A DNA stretch of 64,000 nt from Platanthera guangdongensis (GCA_039583875.1 CM077158.1:233918453-233982452); one strand, 5' to 3'; shown: positions 46,001-53,005, counted from the stretch's first letter. The notes: generated by a model not told the origin, from the letters alone. Made by a program: numbers and translations.

Positions 46001-49000
46001 CTGCCTCCTCTTGTACTGATCTCGACGAGGTTCGTCTTCAGCTCCAGCATCTTCATGGCTTGCTCAGCCGTCCGCCTGCCTCGGTTGCCTCTGCTGCCTC
46101 TATCTTCAATGAAGGTATCGCCTGCCTATCCTCTGGCACGCGCTGGATCCTTGATTCTGGTGTCACTCATCATATCACCTATGTTAGGCCACCTCAGTAC
46201 TTGTCTTCACCTCACCCGAAGTACATTACTGTCGCTAATGGGGCATCGGTTCCAGTCTCTGGATGTGCTGATATTTCTCTCACCTCTTCTCTCCTCCTGC
46301 GCTCGGCTCTACATGTTCCGGGCTCTCCTTTTAATTTACTCTCTGTTGGTCGCCTTACTACTGATTCTAATTACTCTGTGACATTTACTTCTTCTTCTTT
46401 TCTCATACAGGATCAGCAGACGCGGACTATCATTGGTAGAGGACGGCTGCAGAATGGGCTCTATCTTCTTGACGACTCTCCCACTGTCCTCGCATCTATC
46501 TCCTCTTCGGATTGGCATCGCCGTCTGAGACATGCTCCTCTTCCAGTCCTCCGGAAGGCTCTTCCTGATGTTACTCTCCCTGCTTTTCGCTGCGACACAT
46601 GTATTTTGGGCAAACAGCCCCGTTCATCGTTTCCTCCTCATTGTACTCGGAGCTCCGCTCCTTTTATTTTAGTACACTCCGATATATGGGGTCCGTACAA
46701 ATTTACTAGTATTTCTGGCTATCGGTATTTTCTTAATTTTATTGATGACTACTCTCGCATGACGTGGTTATATCTCCTTCGGGATCGCTCTGAACTTCCC
46801 CGCGTATTCCGGGCTTTCATACTTGAGACTCGCACTCAGTTCTCTGCGCCTATTCGCACTATTCGTACTGACAATGCGCGGGAGTACACCAGCCATACCT
46901 TTGCCACTCTCTGCTCTGAGTTCGGCATTCTTCACCAAACCTCGTGTCCGTACACTCCACAACAGAATGTTGTCGCTGAGCGCAAGAATCGTCACCTTCT
47001 TGATGTCGCTCGCTCGCTTATGCTTCAAATGCAGGTTCCCAAACCATACTGGAACTACGCGCTCTCCACGGCTTGCTTCCTCATCAACCGTCTCCCGTCT
47101 TCCGTCCTCCAGTATGCTACTCCCTTCAGTCTCCTCTTTCCCACAACTCTGCCGTTTCCCGTTCCTCCCCGGGTGTTTGGGTGTACCTGCTACGTTCACC
47201 ACCTCGGTCCCTCCACAGACAAATTGGACCCTCGTGCCACCAAGCATATCTTTGTGGGGTACTCGCGCACTCAGAAGGGTTATGTCTGTTATTCGCCTGC
47301 TACCCGCAAGGTTACTGTCTCGGCTGACGTGACTTTTCGTGAAGATATTCCCTTCTTCCCTGCTCTCGATGTCGCTCTGAGTCCAGCTCCCGTCGTTCGT
47401 CCTGTCATTCCTGCTCCTCACTCCTCATCCTCTCTGCCTTCCCTACCTCCTGCCCGTCCACCACCCCCGGTTATCCGGGTCTACTCTCGTCGCTCTCCTC
47501 ATCCCGTCGCCCCTCTGCAGTCGGCTTCGCCCTCTGGTGCTCTGCTCCCTGCTGCTCCGGCTCCCGTCTCTACCGCTCATCCAATAGCGAATTACGTCTC
47601 TCTCCATCGCCTCTCTCCCTCTCTTCTTCCCTTTGCCACCTCATTATCCTCTGTTTCGGTCCCTAACTTTTTGCAGGAGGCGCTTCACCATCCTGGCTGG
47701 CGGGCTGCCATGGACGAAGAAATGACGGCCCTCTGGGCCAACCAGACCTGGTCTTGGTTCCCTTACCTCCCGGTCAGCACCCTGTTGGGTGTAAATGGGT
47801 GTTCGTCATCAAGCATGCTCCGGATGACACTATTGCCCGACTGAAGGCCCGTCTTGTGGCCCGTGGCTACACACAACAGGAGGGCCTCGACTATGAGGAA
47901 ACCTTCTCTCCGGTGGCCAAGCTCAACAATGTCCGCGTTCTTCTCTCCGTCGCGGTGCACCGCCACTGGCCCCTTCATCAGCTCGACATCAAGAACGCCT
48001 TTTTAAATGGTGACCTTCAGGAAACCGTCTACATGCGCCAACCGCCCGGGTTTGAGACCACGGGGGAGTCTCGGGTATGTCTTCTCAAAAAGTCCATTTA
48101 TGGTCTCAAACAGTCCCCTCGGGCGTGGTTTGACAAGTTTAGCAAGGTGGTTCGGGACATGGGGTTCACTCGGAGTTCTGCAGATTTCTCTCTTTTTACC
48201 CGACACCGGGCCACTGACACCGTCCTTCTGTTGGTTTATGTTGATGACATCCTTCTCACTGGGGATGACTCAAAGGGGATTCAAGACGTCAAACAACATC
48301 TGAGCACTGTTTTTCAAACTAAAGACCTGAGGAAACTTCGCTACTTCCTGGGTCTCGAGATTGCCCGGCGGCCGGATGGGTTGGTGCTCTCCCAACGAAA
48401 GTACTGTCTCGATCTTCTCAAAGATGCTGGTCAGTCTGGTTGCAAGGCAGCTTGTACCCCGATGGAGGCAAATTACAAACTATGCGCTCATGCTTCGGAT
48501 GACGATTTGCTGCTTCCGAACCCGGAATACTATCGACGTCTTGTGGGAAAGTTGATCTATCTAACAGTCACGAGGCCGGATATATCGTTTGCAGTTGGGG
48601 TTGTCAGTCGGTTCATGCATGCCCCCCGGGCTTCTCATCTTCAAGCGGTTGAACGGATTCTTCGATACCTTAAGGGAGCTCCGGGTCAAGGGCTGGTTTA
48701 CAAAACCTCTGACTCTGCTCCTGCATTGGTTGCCTATTCTGATGCCGACTATGCGGGTTCCCTGGACGATCGAAGGTCAACTAGTGGGTTCTGTACTTAT
48801 TTTGGTGGTCATCTTATTACGTGGAAAAGTAAGAAACAAGCTGTGGTAGCCCGTTCCTCTGCAGAAGCTGAATACCGATCGATGACCTCGGTTGTCTCAG
48901 AACTCACATGGCTTGAAAGTCTCCTTACTGACCTAGGAGTAAAACTCCCATCCTCTGCTGTTCTATTTTGTGATAGTCAAGCCGCCATACACATCGCAAA

Positions 49001-52000
49001 GAATCCGGTGTTTCATGAGCGCACAAAACATATCGAGGTTGACTGTCACTTTGTTCGTGAGAAGGTTCAATTGAAGAAACTTGAATTGAAGCATATTCCA
49101 GGAACTGATCAAGTTGCCGACATCCTCACAAAGGCCTTATCAAGCACCCTGTTCTACCAGTGTTTGTCCAAGCTGGGTGCATATGACCTATACGCTCCAG
49201 CTTGCGGGGGAGTGTTGGAAAAGCCCACTTAAACTAGGCCCATTTGTATAGCATTTATTGTTTTTCTCTCCTCTCTTTAGTCCCACATTGTGTATAGGAC
49301 TTTTCTCTCTCTTTCTCTCATCTATATATATGTACTCATTCTTTGTATTTGTACCAAGTGGACATATATATAAGGTTGGCTTTCTCCATTTCTACAAGTA
49401 CTAATATGTATATGTTTGCCGGTGTAGCCCGTTTTAATGCGGGCGCAGCCCGCAGCGACACATCGAGCACGGGCGAAGCCCGCCTAGATGCGGCCGAAGG
49501 CCGCCCGAGAGCATCGAGCACGGGTGTAGCCCGTGCGAAGATGCTTATATATAGTATGTATGCATACATATGTATAATGTGCTTGCCAGATTGGCTATTT
49601 AGCTTGGGGCATGGGCATTTATTGAACCATGCCATGTTTTGATGTGATTTGGATGCTCTATCAAACTACAAATTCCAGCTGGTTTTGAATTGCTTCATGC
49701 GCTGCTTCATTAGTCTCACTTCAAGTACATTTTAAAAACAGAAGTCACAAAAAATGGTCAACTTAATTTTATCTGCATATTGCACTATTTTGCTCGACAA
49801 CTATAACTATCTAAGTGGATTCCTGTCTGACCATGTCCTAACTCAAGTTAATTTTATTATCTTGGAAAACATTTATTTCATTTGAATTTTCATAAATACA
49901 ATTATTGTTTTGGTAAAATTGTTATTCGGAAATTGGGAGATTTCAGAATTTATTTTTTACTTTCTTAAGCACTTCCATGCAAATATGTAAGCAAATTTTG
50001 GTGGTATTCTCTCTTGCAGCTTCTCTATGAAACTTGCCTCTGTGTTTGGCTTTTGTCGTACTACAAACCGGATGCAAGGTTACAGCACTATGATGTGGCA
50101 GTTGATTACCTGGCTACTACTAGGGTTTTACCAAGACTAGTTGAGGTTGTCAAGGGTTCTACTAAGGAGAAGGTGATAGTTTTTATAATATCTTTTTTAT
50201 TACTGACAGCCTAGTTCCATCTGTATTATTGTGTTAGATTATTATTATTTTCATGTGCGGTGTAGGTTGTGAGGGTCATCATCTTGACTTTCAGAAACAT
50301 GCTTTCGAAAGGGTCATTTGGAGCTCAAATGGTGGACCTTGGATTGCCACAAATTGTTCATAGTCTAAAAGCACAGTCCTGGAGTGATGAGGTAAGATCA
50401 CCAAGAGAATCAGTTGGAAGTTTAAAATTTTGGTAAATTTATGAACCCAGGAGGGGAGCCTTGGTGCGCCGCTTGAGGTGTTCCCATGTGACCTTGAGAT
50501 CACGGGTTTGAGTCCTGGAAGGCCTCTTGCAAAAATGCAGGGTAAGGTTGACTACATTTCACCTTTGTGGTGGGACCCTTCCCCAAACCCTCGCTTCACG
50601 GGGATGTTTTGAGCCCCAGGCTGCCCTTTTAAACCGTTTTTTTTTAAGATTTGTTTGGTTGGGATTTCTCAAAAACCTCCCAACTACCACCACGCCCCAC
50701 CTCCCGACGCAGCATGAAAGGGACACAAAATAGCAGTGGCGCCCACCCAAAAGGGCGGGTGTGTGAAGGCGGTCAGAGGGCATCCTGCTGCGCTAAAACT
50801 TTTTTTGGCAAACAGACAATAAAGCTATTGATTCTGCGGGTTGTGGATAGGACTATCTTAATAGAGTTATGCCCATCTTACTTTTAAGACCGAAAACAAA
50901 TGATATAAGCTGATGAAAATGATAGTCATGGAGCAATTCTCATATATTATTGGCATATTGATCTTCAGTCTCTTCCACAAACTTTTAAGTAGAATTGTAC
51001 TTCATAATGACATTATTACTATGACATAATTCATCATTTCATTAATTTCACTATGGACTTTTAATCCTTGTACTGTATATATGAAGGAATGTACATTCCA
51101 CAACTATACTTGTGGAGTACTTGCTGAGAATCAAATTTACTGACAATACTTAATCTGCAGTTATTGTTAAAGATATATTATAGCTTATAAGAGAAGTTTA
51201 GCTTCAAGAAAATAGCAAGGCTCTCCTTGTTTGAACAGTTTTACTCCATTCCAATGGGACAAAAAATATGCGTTTGGTAAACCTCTATTTTGAATCTCCG
51301 TTGCGGTGGAAAGTGCACAAACTCCTATTTGAGCTTCATTTGCCAGTGAAGAGTGGGAGCTCTACTTCCCAGTGAAGATTGGGAGCTTCGTTTCTCACCG
51401 AAGCTCCCGCTCGCGAATAGAGCATAAGTTGGGACTGTGTATCATATTGCCATTTCATATTCCTTACAGGAACTCAGGATCATCTATCATTAACTTCTAC
51501 TATTGTGTGTGTTTTTAAACTGATTATGTTTCATGATTTTGGATAATCATGGAGGAGCACATTGCACCACTGCAGTAGATACTTTCACATAGTTTCCTGA
51601 CTAGGAATATCTTCTGACAAGAGACATTATTTTATTGTCAAATTGTTGTAGGACTTACTAGAGGCATTGAATCTGCTAGATGAACAACTTAAAGACAACA
51701 TCAGAAGCTTGAGTTCCTTTGACATATACAAGCAACAAGTCCTTGTTGGTCAGCCTGACTGGTCTCCTATGCATAAGGATCCAGGATTCTGGAGGGATAA
51801 TATTACTAAATTTGAGGATAATGATTTCCAGGTATTGTGACATTTTTTTAATTTTTCTTCACATGGTAATAATCACTGATCCTATGGAAAGTCAGATGTC
51901 TTTTGCCGGTGCTGATATCTCTGAAATGCATAACCTACATACTATGGCAGAACTGCGAAAACATTTGACAAGTCAAGTAATTCAAATTTGAAATTTAACC

Positions 52001-53005
52001 ACTATTCTTTATATAAGTAATTATTCCATGCTTAAATCTTAATCAGTACCTTAATTGGGTTGTTTGCTGTAACCTAAAATGGACCCATAAGAATCTTGTA
52101 TTTCTTGGGATTGATACACAATGATTTCACTCTTCCAGCTGGCTCAAATAAAACCACACCTTCAGTAAGCTTACAAGGGATGTTTATAAAGTAAAAGGGG
52201 TGCGACCTGTAATTGGGTGGGGGGGGGGGGGGGGGGAGGGGGTCTTTCTTTGCATTGATGTTATGAAATGTAAGCTTATAAGGGGGGTTTATAAAGTGAA
52301 CGGGTGCGACCTGTAATTTATGACAGTTGGTATCATAGGTGTATTTTTAGTAGTCTTGTTCCATTTCATACACACATCGATGTGTCATCGGTATGTATTG
52401 GATGAAGCATGAACACTACACTCACAAGCATGATAAGAAGTATATGAGGCATATTATGTAGTATAGGATGCATAATATGTATTTGTATATGGATCCTCAT
52501 AGGAAGCATCATGTGACTTTTATGTAGTACAGGATGCATAACAATCATCACATGAATGCCCATTAGATTTTGTTTTTTCATTATATGTGATATTATGTAG
52601 TATGGAATGCATAATTTTTTCATGTGGACGCCACTCATAATTTTTCATGGGGAGGTCCCAGTAAATGGCCCTTTCATGAGTGCTAATTGAAACTAAATGT
52701 GTGTTTGTCTTCTCATAGCTGGAACTAAATGCTTATACGATAATATTCTGTCGCAGATCTTGCGCGTGCTCATCACAATCCTCGATACATCCAACGATCC
52801 CACGGCACTGGCAGTCGCCTGCTACGATCTGTCTCAGTTCATCCAATACCACCAGGCTGGCCGGATCATTCTCTCCAATCTCAAGGCGAAGGAGCGCGTT
52901 ATGAAGCTCATGAACCACGAAAACGCCGAGGTGACCAAAAGCGCTCTTCTCTGTGCCCAGAGACTTTTCCTCGGATCTAAATATGCCAGCATTATGCAAT
53001 CTTGA
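21968..53005 (+). CDS. VHA-H: V-type proton ATPase subunit H, 3' seven exons
   Basis: Joined exons: 21968-22033, 22105-22222, 42836-42997, 50020-50172, 50266-50391, 51652-51831, 52757-53005. They give about 350 codons in one frame with GT-AG borders throughout and a TGA at 53003-53005. Subunit H belongs to the peripheral V1 sector of the vacuolar H+-ATPase at the tonoplast and Golgi membranes. It is built of HEAT/ARM-type helical repeats and couples or silences ATP hydrolysis. Recognised family segments include [46 protein letters not shown] and [20 protein letters not shown]. Family members are about 440-450 residues, so about 90-110 N-terminal residues lie upstream. Five transposon nests sit in its introns, but none touches an exon. 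Confidence 0.95.
22105..22222 (+). CDS. VHA-H: VHA-H exon
   Basis: A 71-bp intron separates it from the exon before. The first base completes a Ser codon and 39 codons follow ([18 protein letters not shown] ... GLVEWLCSQ), ending in phase 0 before gtcagc. The variable Ser/Thr-rich middle is normal for plant members; the conserved end is VEWLC-Q. Confidence 0.93.
22223..23984. other. VHA-H intron with unidentified, possibly transposon-derived DNA
   Basis: AT-rich intron at first (22223-22530), then stretches with an LTR-like look: ttatatag at about 22942 and, near 23401, cctgatgcca, a possible decayed minus-strand primer site (expected ctgatacca). No frame longer than about 100 codons resembles a known family. 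The part 23760-23984 may be the degraded 3' end of element C. No element borders could be fixed. Confidence 0.35.
23985..25639 (-). pseudogene. Gypsy element C, left part: integrase, RNase H, RT 3' half
   Basis: Minus strand and heavily mutated, but readable in pieces. Integrase core: [20 protein letters not shown] near 24160-24100 (family GTKLAMSSAYHPQTDGQTE); the piece with AWAKYC lies near 24010. RNase [15 protein letters not shown] near 24970-24925. RT: a degenerate catalytic stretch (family FFDDILIY) near 25440 and [15 protein letters not shown] at 25639-25590. It is cut at 25640-25644 (ctcct) by element D and resumes at 36258. Same lineage as element A but older. Confidence 0.72.
25645..25771 (+). 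repeat. 5' LTR of element D
   Basis: 127 bp, TGTTATTAGACGC...CCGTAACA, with a TATA-like ttataaataaa box at about 25710. It is followed without a gap by the Met-tRNA primer site. Four substitutions separate it from the 3' LTR. Confidence 0.94.
26205..27135 (+). pseudogene. Element D gag (frameshifted)
   Basis: The likely start is the ATG at 26205 ([18 protein letters not shown]). The first frame has the copia gag pattern [17 protein letters not shown] and ends at 26576. The second frame takes over from about 26536 ([20 protein letters not shown]) and ends at 27135 (ISEDEYRRL). The zinc knuckle is degenerate: [15 protein letters not shown] has Tyr where the first Cys should be. A stop then separates gag from protease. 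Confidence 0.85.
27166..28763 (+). pseudogene. Element D protease and integrase (frameshifted)
   Basis: The protease motif [13 protein letters not shown] is at about 27220. The integrase finger is [10 protein letters not shown]...LNCESC. The core keeps the first Asp ([12 protein letters not shown]), but the second catalytic Asp is Asn in [10 protein letters not shown] (family TDNG-EY). The frame changes at about 28040-28060, and the second frame supplies [15 protein letters not shown] with the catalytic Glu and the copia C-terminal part ([28 protein letters not shown]). It is inactive as an integrase both by frameshift and by the Asp-to-Asn change. Confidence 0.86.
28767..29951 (+). pseudogene. 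Element D RT and first part of RNase H
   Basis: RT starts with [19 protein letters not shown] and changes frame at about 29110-29140. It continues with [20 protein letters not shown] and reaches a TGA at 29299-29301 (FARF, then stop). After that come the catalytic [15 protein letters not shown] (about 29390) and the connection ([20 protein letters not shown]). RNase H begins with [20 protein letters not shown] and is interrupted at 29951 by element E (target ggtgg). Confidence 0.88.
29952..31501 (+). repeat. 5' LTR of element E (1550 bp)
   Basis: Complete copy. Its middle (30250-30590) is an array of inverted repeats of cgcacgacc/ggtcgtgcg type. The 395-bp stretch from about 31068 to 31466 is missing from the other LTR. 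It begins exactly after ggtgg in the RNase H gene of D. Confidence 0.9.
30250..30590. repeat. Palindrome array in E 5' LTR
   Basis: At least five hairpin-forming motifs built from gatcgtgcg and gcacgacctctggtcgtgc, about 100-110 bp apart in the later part. The same array is in the other LTR at 34864-35205 with substitutions. They lie upstream of a possible TATA (gtatttaa at about 30598), so they would be in U3. Confidence 0.8.
31503..31522 (+). promoter_or_regulatory. Primer-binding site of element E (Asp-tRNA type)
   Basis: gtttttgacgccgttgccgg follows the end of the 5' LTR after one base. Athila-group elements use a site complementary to tRNA-Asp (tggcgccgttgccgggg); this copy matches except at the second position of the 'gcg' and nearby. 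This sets E apart from all other elements here, which use the Met-tRNA type (J excepted). Confidence 0.75.
31700..32839 (+). CDS. Element E gag-like protein with two zinc knuckles
   Basis: 379 codons from the ATG at 31700, uninterrupted to a TAA. Two CX2CX4HX4C zinc knuckles lie near the N-terminus: [14 protein letters not shown] and [14 protein letters not shown]. The rest (about residues 105-380) is acidic, Ser/Thr/Val-rich and without a domain I recognise. Athila gag proteins carry a similar knuckle after a capsid region; here the capsid region is absent and the protein starts almost at the first knuckle. It may bind element RNA. The intact frame in an element without pol suggests it was under selection until recently, or that the insertion is young. 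Confidence 0.7.
   Translation: MWASFNICCRWCGDISHASDRCPKEYGSQYTQGSTYGALTSSGTRYARHKPVSYSSALSLSHYFHSASVPVVQTKPAKQCLFCRSWDHSLKECAAYLAQLEEDDEPDVQIVSTATTCSTPSVSGYILVSPSDFEVRNTSICTNTSVDLNPNTDVFTPDVHISSCMEFASCEEPMFDFFASTAPLSSTLHSILSVSDTVVEVDSQGAAGVCSIMPDPVEEDICMAEVAASVPCKEVQCTDETDAALAHSCTSLDCCVDPPTIPPMGDDTGIIPKIEVTFCHSSNLFPNPALVPTSLQEHIVEPADLMQGPVIQSNIDGDRVQVELDSSSFTTFILPMPDVQDRDIYTGMWVFILSSFRYPLPKRELEQLPEHFKFHTPIS
32840..34566 (+). other. Element E 3' noncoding region
   Basis: 1.7 kb without a coding frame. Purine tracts agtctgggggag (33130), agtctgggggggt (34033) and agtctgggggtg (34555) recur; the last directly precedes the 3' LTR and is the likely polypurine tract. A purine-rich stretch is at about 33895-33960. 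Athila elements typically have such a long 3' noncoding spacer. Confidence 0.6.
34567..35721 (+). repeat. 3' LTR of element E, with internal deletion
   Basis: 1155 bp. It matches the 5' LTR except that about 395 bp are lost. The break joins gaagttta to cttgacagcg, where the full LTR has cttg at both ends of the missing part. The palindrome array is at 34864-35205 and has lost part of one hairpin near 35188. Confidence 0.9.
35727..36123 (+). pseudogene. Element D RNase H, C-terminal part
   Basis: Resumes after the second ggtgg with [40 protein letters not shown] and [16 protein letters not shown] and ends at a TGA at 36121-36123. Together with 29870-29951 this is the copia RNase H domain split by E; the frame is preserved on both sides of the target duplication. 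Confidence 0.9.
36131..36257 (+). repeat. 3' LTR of element D
   Basis: 127 bp, TGTTATTAGACGC...CCGTAACA, four differences from 25645-25771, followed by ctcct (36258-36262). Confidence 0.94.
36258..37735 (-). pseudogene. Gypsy element C, right part: RT 5' half, protease, gag end
   Basis: Minus strand. The RT continues from the D insertion point with [18 protein letters not shown] (family KDKFPIPVVDELLDELHG), so the two halves of C meet exactly at ctcct. After an MITE (36670-37130) comes the protease at 37595-37215 ([22 protein letters not shown]) and upstream of it a degenerate zinc knuckle ([12 protein letters not shown]) near 37610. Gag is lost at about 37735, where different sequence begins. 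Many stops and frameshifts are present. Confidence 0.75.
36670..37130. mobile_element. hAT-like MITE, copy 2
   Basis: 461 bp with the 8-bp target duplication ataccaac on both sides (36662-36669 and 37131-37138). The right end (aaTAACTAAG) is the same as in copy 1. The left end is slightly altered (TTATATTGTTAAAGGCG). Internal similarity to 3086-3548 runs the whole length in the same orientation. It is inserted in gypsy element C. Confidence 0.86.
37736..38060 (-). repeat. Possible 3' LTR end of a further gypsy element
   Basis: A gag fragment of C stops and a new sequence starts with ggggaaaggaggagaag; tttatataac is at about 37858. At 38029 ttgtcctcaagg appears, the same motif that follows the 3' LTR in element A (2416). 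On this basis it is probably an LTR and the adjoining 3' end of another minus-strand Reina-like element. No partner LTR was found. Confidence 0.35.
38330..38620 (+). repeat. Hairpin-rich, LTR-like segment
   Basis: Three or four imperfect palindromes of ggcacacacccgtgtgtcg type about 85-100 bp apart, followed by cctataaatttgcc (about 38600), which would suit a U3 and TATA box of a + strand LTR. Its second copy was not found in the window. Confidence 0.4.
38940..39400 (-). pseudogene. Gypsy integrase C-terminal fragment
   Basis: The minus-strand frame at 39386-39159 reads [14 protein letters not shown], then [20 protein letters not shown], which is the region after the integrase core in Reina-like elements. 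An upstream stretch and the domain's end are unreadable. It probably belongs to the element whose 3' end is at about 38030. Confidence 0.65.
39401..42835. other. Intron with degraded LTR-like DNA, no gene
   Basis: C-runs at 40017-40029 and 40063-40073, a ttataagaga TATA-like motif at 40052, and a GC-rich stretch 40100-40740 that looks like an LTR R/U5 or leader and gives spurious ORFs up to 143 codons. Then come 41040-42100 of AT-richer DNA with gag-like but unproven pieces on the minus strand. At 42655-42668 agctttgatacca could be a decayed minus-strand primer site, with tgttaaaaag after it. I could not define an element. Confidence 0.35.
42836..42997 (+). CDS. VHA-H: VHA-H exon
   Basis: 162 bp, phase 0 at both ends. 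Acceptor tgcag, donor gtaatc. It encodes [20 protein letters not shown] through [11 protein letters not shown], a stretch of helical repeats strongly conserved in plants. It stands alone between a 20.6-kb and a 7.0-kb intron. Confidence 0.95.
43100..43232. repeat. 133-bp near-perfect palindrome (foldback MITE)
   Basis: The left arm starts ctttgcataattataag and the right arm, read on the other strand, ctttgcgtaattacaaa. The arms meet around ctctgatgtgtgttaactcagag (43154-43176). Each arm is about 62 bp with roughly 80 percent match by eye. No flanking duplication could be fixed. Confidence 0.65.
44091..44274 (+). repeat. 5' LTR of element G
   Basis: 184 bp, TGTTGGAAAAGCCC...TTTCTACA. It differs from the 3' LTR only at the c/t in tatataYaagg. 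It shares the family sequence with the 186-bp LTRs of F read on the other strand. Confidence 0.95.
45121..45408 (+). pseudogene. Element G gag N-terminal part, two stops
   Basis: The ATG at 45121 opens [21 protein letters not shown] codons replace Trp at 45337-45339 (PTEE, then stop) and shortly after at about 45367. The stop that breaks the gag of F is not present here (this copy has Trp), so the two copies were disabled independently. Confidence 0.88.
45409..47844 (+). pseudogene. Element G gag end, protease, integrase, start of RT
   Basis: 811 codons open. The zinc knuckle is [14 protein letters not shown]. The protease motif is [10 protein letters not shown] (Val where F has Ala in DSGA). 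The integrase finger is HRRLRHAPL (His pair kept; Gly to Arg within), core [10 protein letters not shown] and [11 protein letters not shown]; near the Glu it reads [10 protein letters not shown] (Val where F has Gly). The frame ends in nonsense after NQTWSWFPY, where one G of a ggg run present in F has been lost (about 47750). Confidence 0.9.
47754..49232 (+). pseudogene. Element G RT and RNase H
   Basis: 492 codons open. RT has [19 protein letters not shown] and the catalytic [15 protein letters not shown]. The connection [18 protein letters not shown] follows, then RNase H with [10 protein letters not shown] and [14 protein letters not shown]. It ends in the 3' LTR (LEKPT, then TAA). This frame is intact, unlike the corresponding part of F, which has a 5-nt loss. 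Confidence 0.9.
49213..49396 (+). repeat. 3' LTR of element G
   Basis: 184 bp, one difference from 44091-44274. It is followed at once by agtactaatatg, which is the inverse of the left arm of H at about 43472-43486. Confidence 0.95.
49566..50019 (+). other. VHA-H intron, host sequence
   Basis: AT-rich intron from the end of element H to the next exon, with a pyrimidine-rich acceptor ttctctcttgcag. No other feature seen. Confidence 0.6.
50020..50172 (+). CDS. VHA-H: VHA-H exon with an extra segment
   Basis: 153 bp, phase 0 at both ends. It encodes [15 protein letters not shown], then KPDARLQH, then [20 protein letters not shown] and VKGSTKEK. From memory, rice and Arabidopsis members go from the 'SYY'/'SFY' segment directly to 'AVDYL/AIEYL', so about eight residues (KPDARLQH) look inserted. 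No short intron with GT-AG of usable length could remove them. Confidence 0.93.
50266..50391 (+). CDS. VHA-H: VHA-H exon
   Basis: 126 bp after a 93-bp intron; phase 0. It encodes [20 protein letters not shown], then [20 protein letters not shown] and DE. Donor gtaaga. A standard helical-repeat part of subunit H. Confidence 0.95.
50451..50645 (+). mobile_element. Au-type SINE (tRNA-derived)
   Basis: Starts gaggggagccttggtgc and contains the promoter B box gggtttgagtcctgg at 50504-50518. It continues with the Au-typical cctcttgcaaaaatgcaggg and tgtggtgggacccttcccc, and ends ggctgcccttttaaaccg plus a T-run. The A-box region (gcgccgcttgaggtgttc) deviates from the usual gcaacggtaa. Au SINEs are widespread in angiosperms. 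It lies in a 1.26-kb VHA-H intron, sense orientation; no clear target duplication. Confidence 0.85.
51652..51831 (+). CDS. VHA-H: VHA-H exon
   Basis: 180 bp, phase 0, acceptor ttgtag, donor gtattg. It encodes [20 protein letters not shown], a linker, then [20 protein letters not shown] and [15 protein letters not shown]. The W-P-H and FW-N pattern is a hallmark of the C-terminal domain of subunit H. Confidence 0.95.
52166..52318. repeat. 49-bp direct repeat around a G18 run
   Basis: Two copies (52166-52214 and 52271-52318) of taagcttaYaaggg...gcgacctgtaatt, about 85 percent alike, in the last VHA-H intron. Between them is an uninterrupted run of 18 G (52219-52236). Confidence 0.75.
52453..52615. 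repeat. Three copies of a roughly 70-bp diverged tandem repeat
   Basis: The core tatgtagtaYaggatgcata recurs at 52455, 52521 and 52594, spaced 66 and 73 bp. The sequence between is less alike. Intronic and noncoding. Confidence 0.6.
52757..53005 (+). CDS. VHA-H: VHA-H last coding exon
   Basis: 249 bp, acceptor gtcgcag. It encodes [60 protein letters not shown], then the end KYASIMQS and TGA. Third-position G+C is much higher than in the other exons. The family ends 'KYASFLQA/T', so length and end agree. Confidence 0.96.
   Translation: MLRVLITILDTSNDPTALAVACYDLSQFIQYHQAGRIILSNLKAKERVMKLMNHENAEVTKSALLCAQRLFLGSKYASIMQS

Larger units (their letters stand above)
44091..49396 (+). mobile_element. 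Ty1/copia retrotransposon G, same family as F
   Basis: 5306 bp with 184-bp LTRs (44091-44274 and 49213-49396) that differ at one base. The primer site TGGTATCAGAGCC is at 44275-44287, and the polypurine tract cttgcgggggag lies before the 3' LTR. The 5-bp flanks are taaat on the left and agtac on the right, so there is no target duplication. A GC-rich repeat leader (44290-45120) is followed by gag and pol with two early stops and one frameshift. It lies in the right arm of element H, in the sense direction of VHA-H. Confidence 0.93.
43272..49565. mobile_element. Foldback DNA element H, interrupted by G
   Basis: The left arm (43272-43700) and right arm (43800-44090 plus 49397-49565) are inverted copies. 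Landmarks in order from each end: atgcata, cttcgcacgggctacgcccg, ctctcgggcggcctt, a short gcgggcttcgcccgc hairpin, aacatatacatat, agtact, gaccg-aaaaaa, a pyrimidine/purine tract, ttggtgtgc. An AT microsatellite lies at the centre (43745-43780). Without G it is about 990 bp and noncoding. The outer parts are themselves rows of small GC-rich hairpins. The type of element (foldback or MULE-like) is not settled. Confidence 0.6.

Noticed and set aside
44086..49401. A shifted 5-bp target duplication for element G
   Set aside because: Moving the borders by one to three bases gives no matching pair, and the LTR ends TG/CA are unambiguous.
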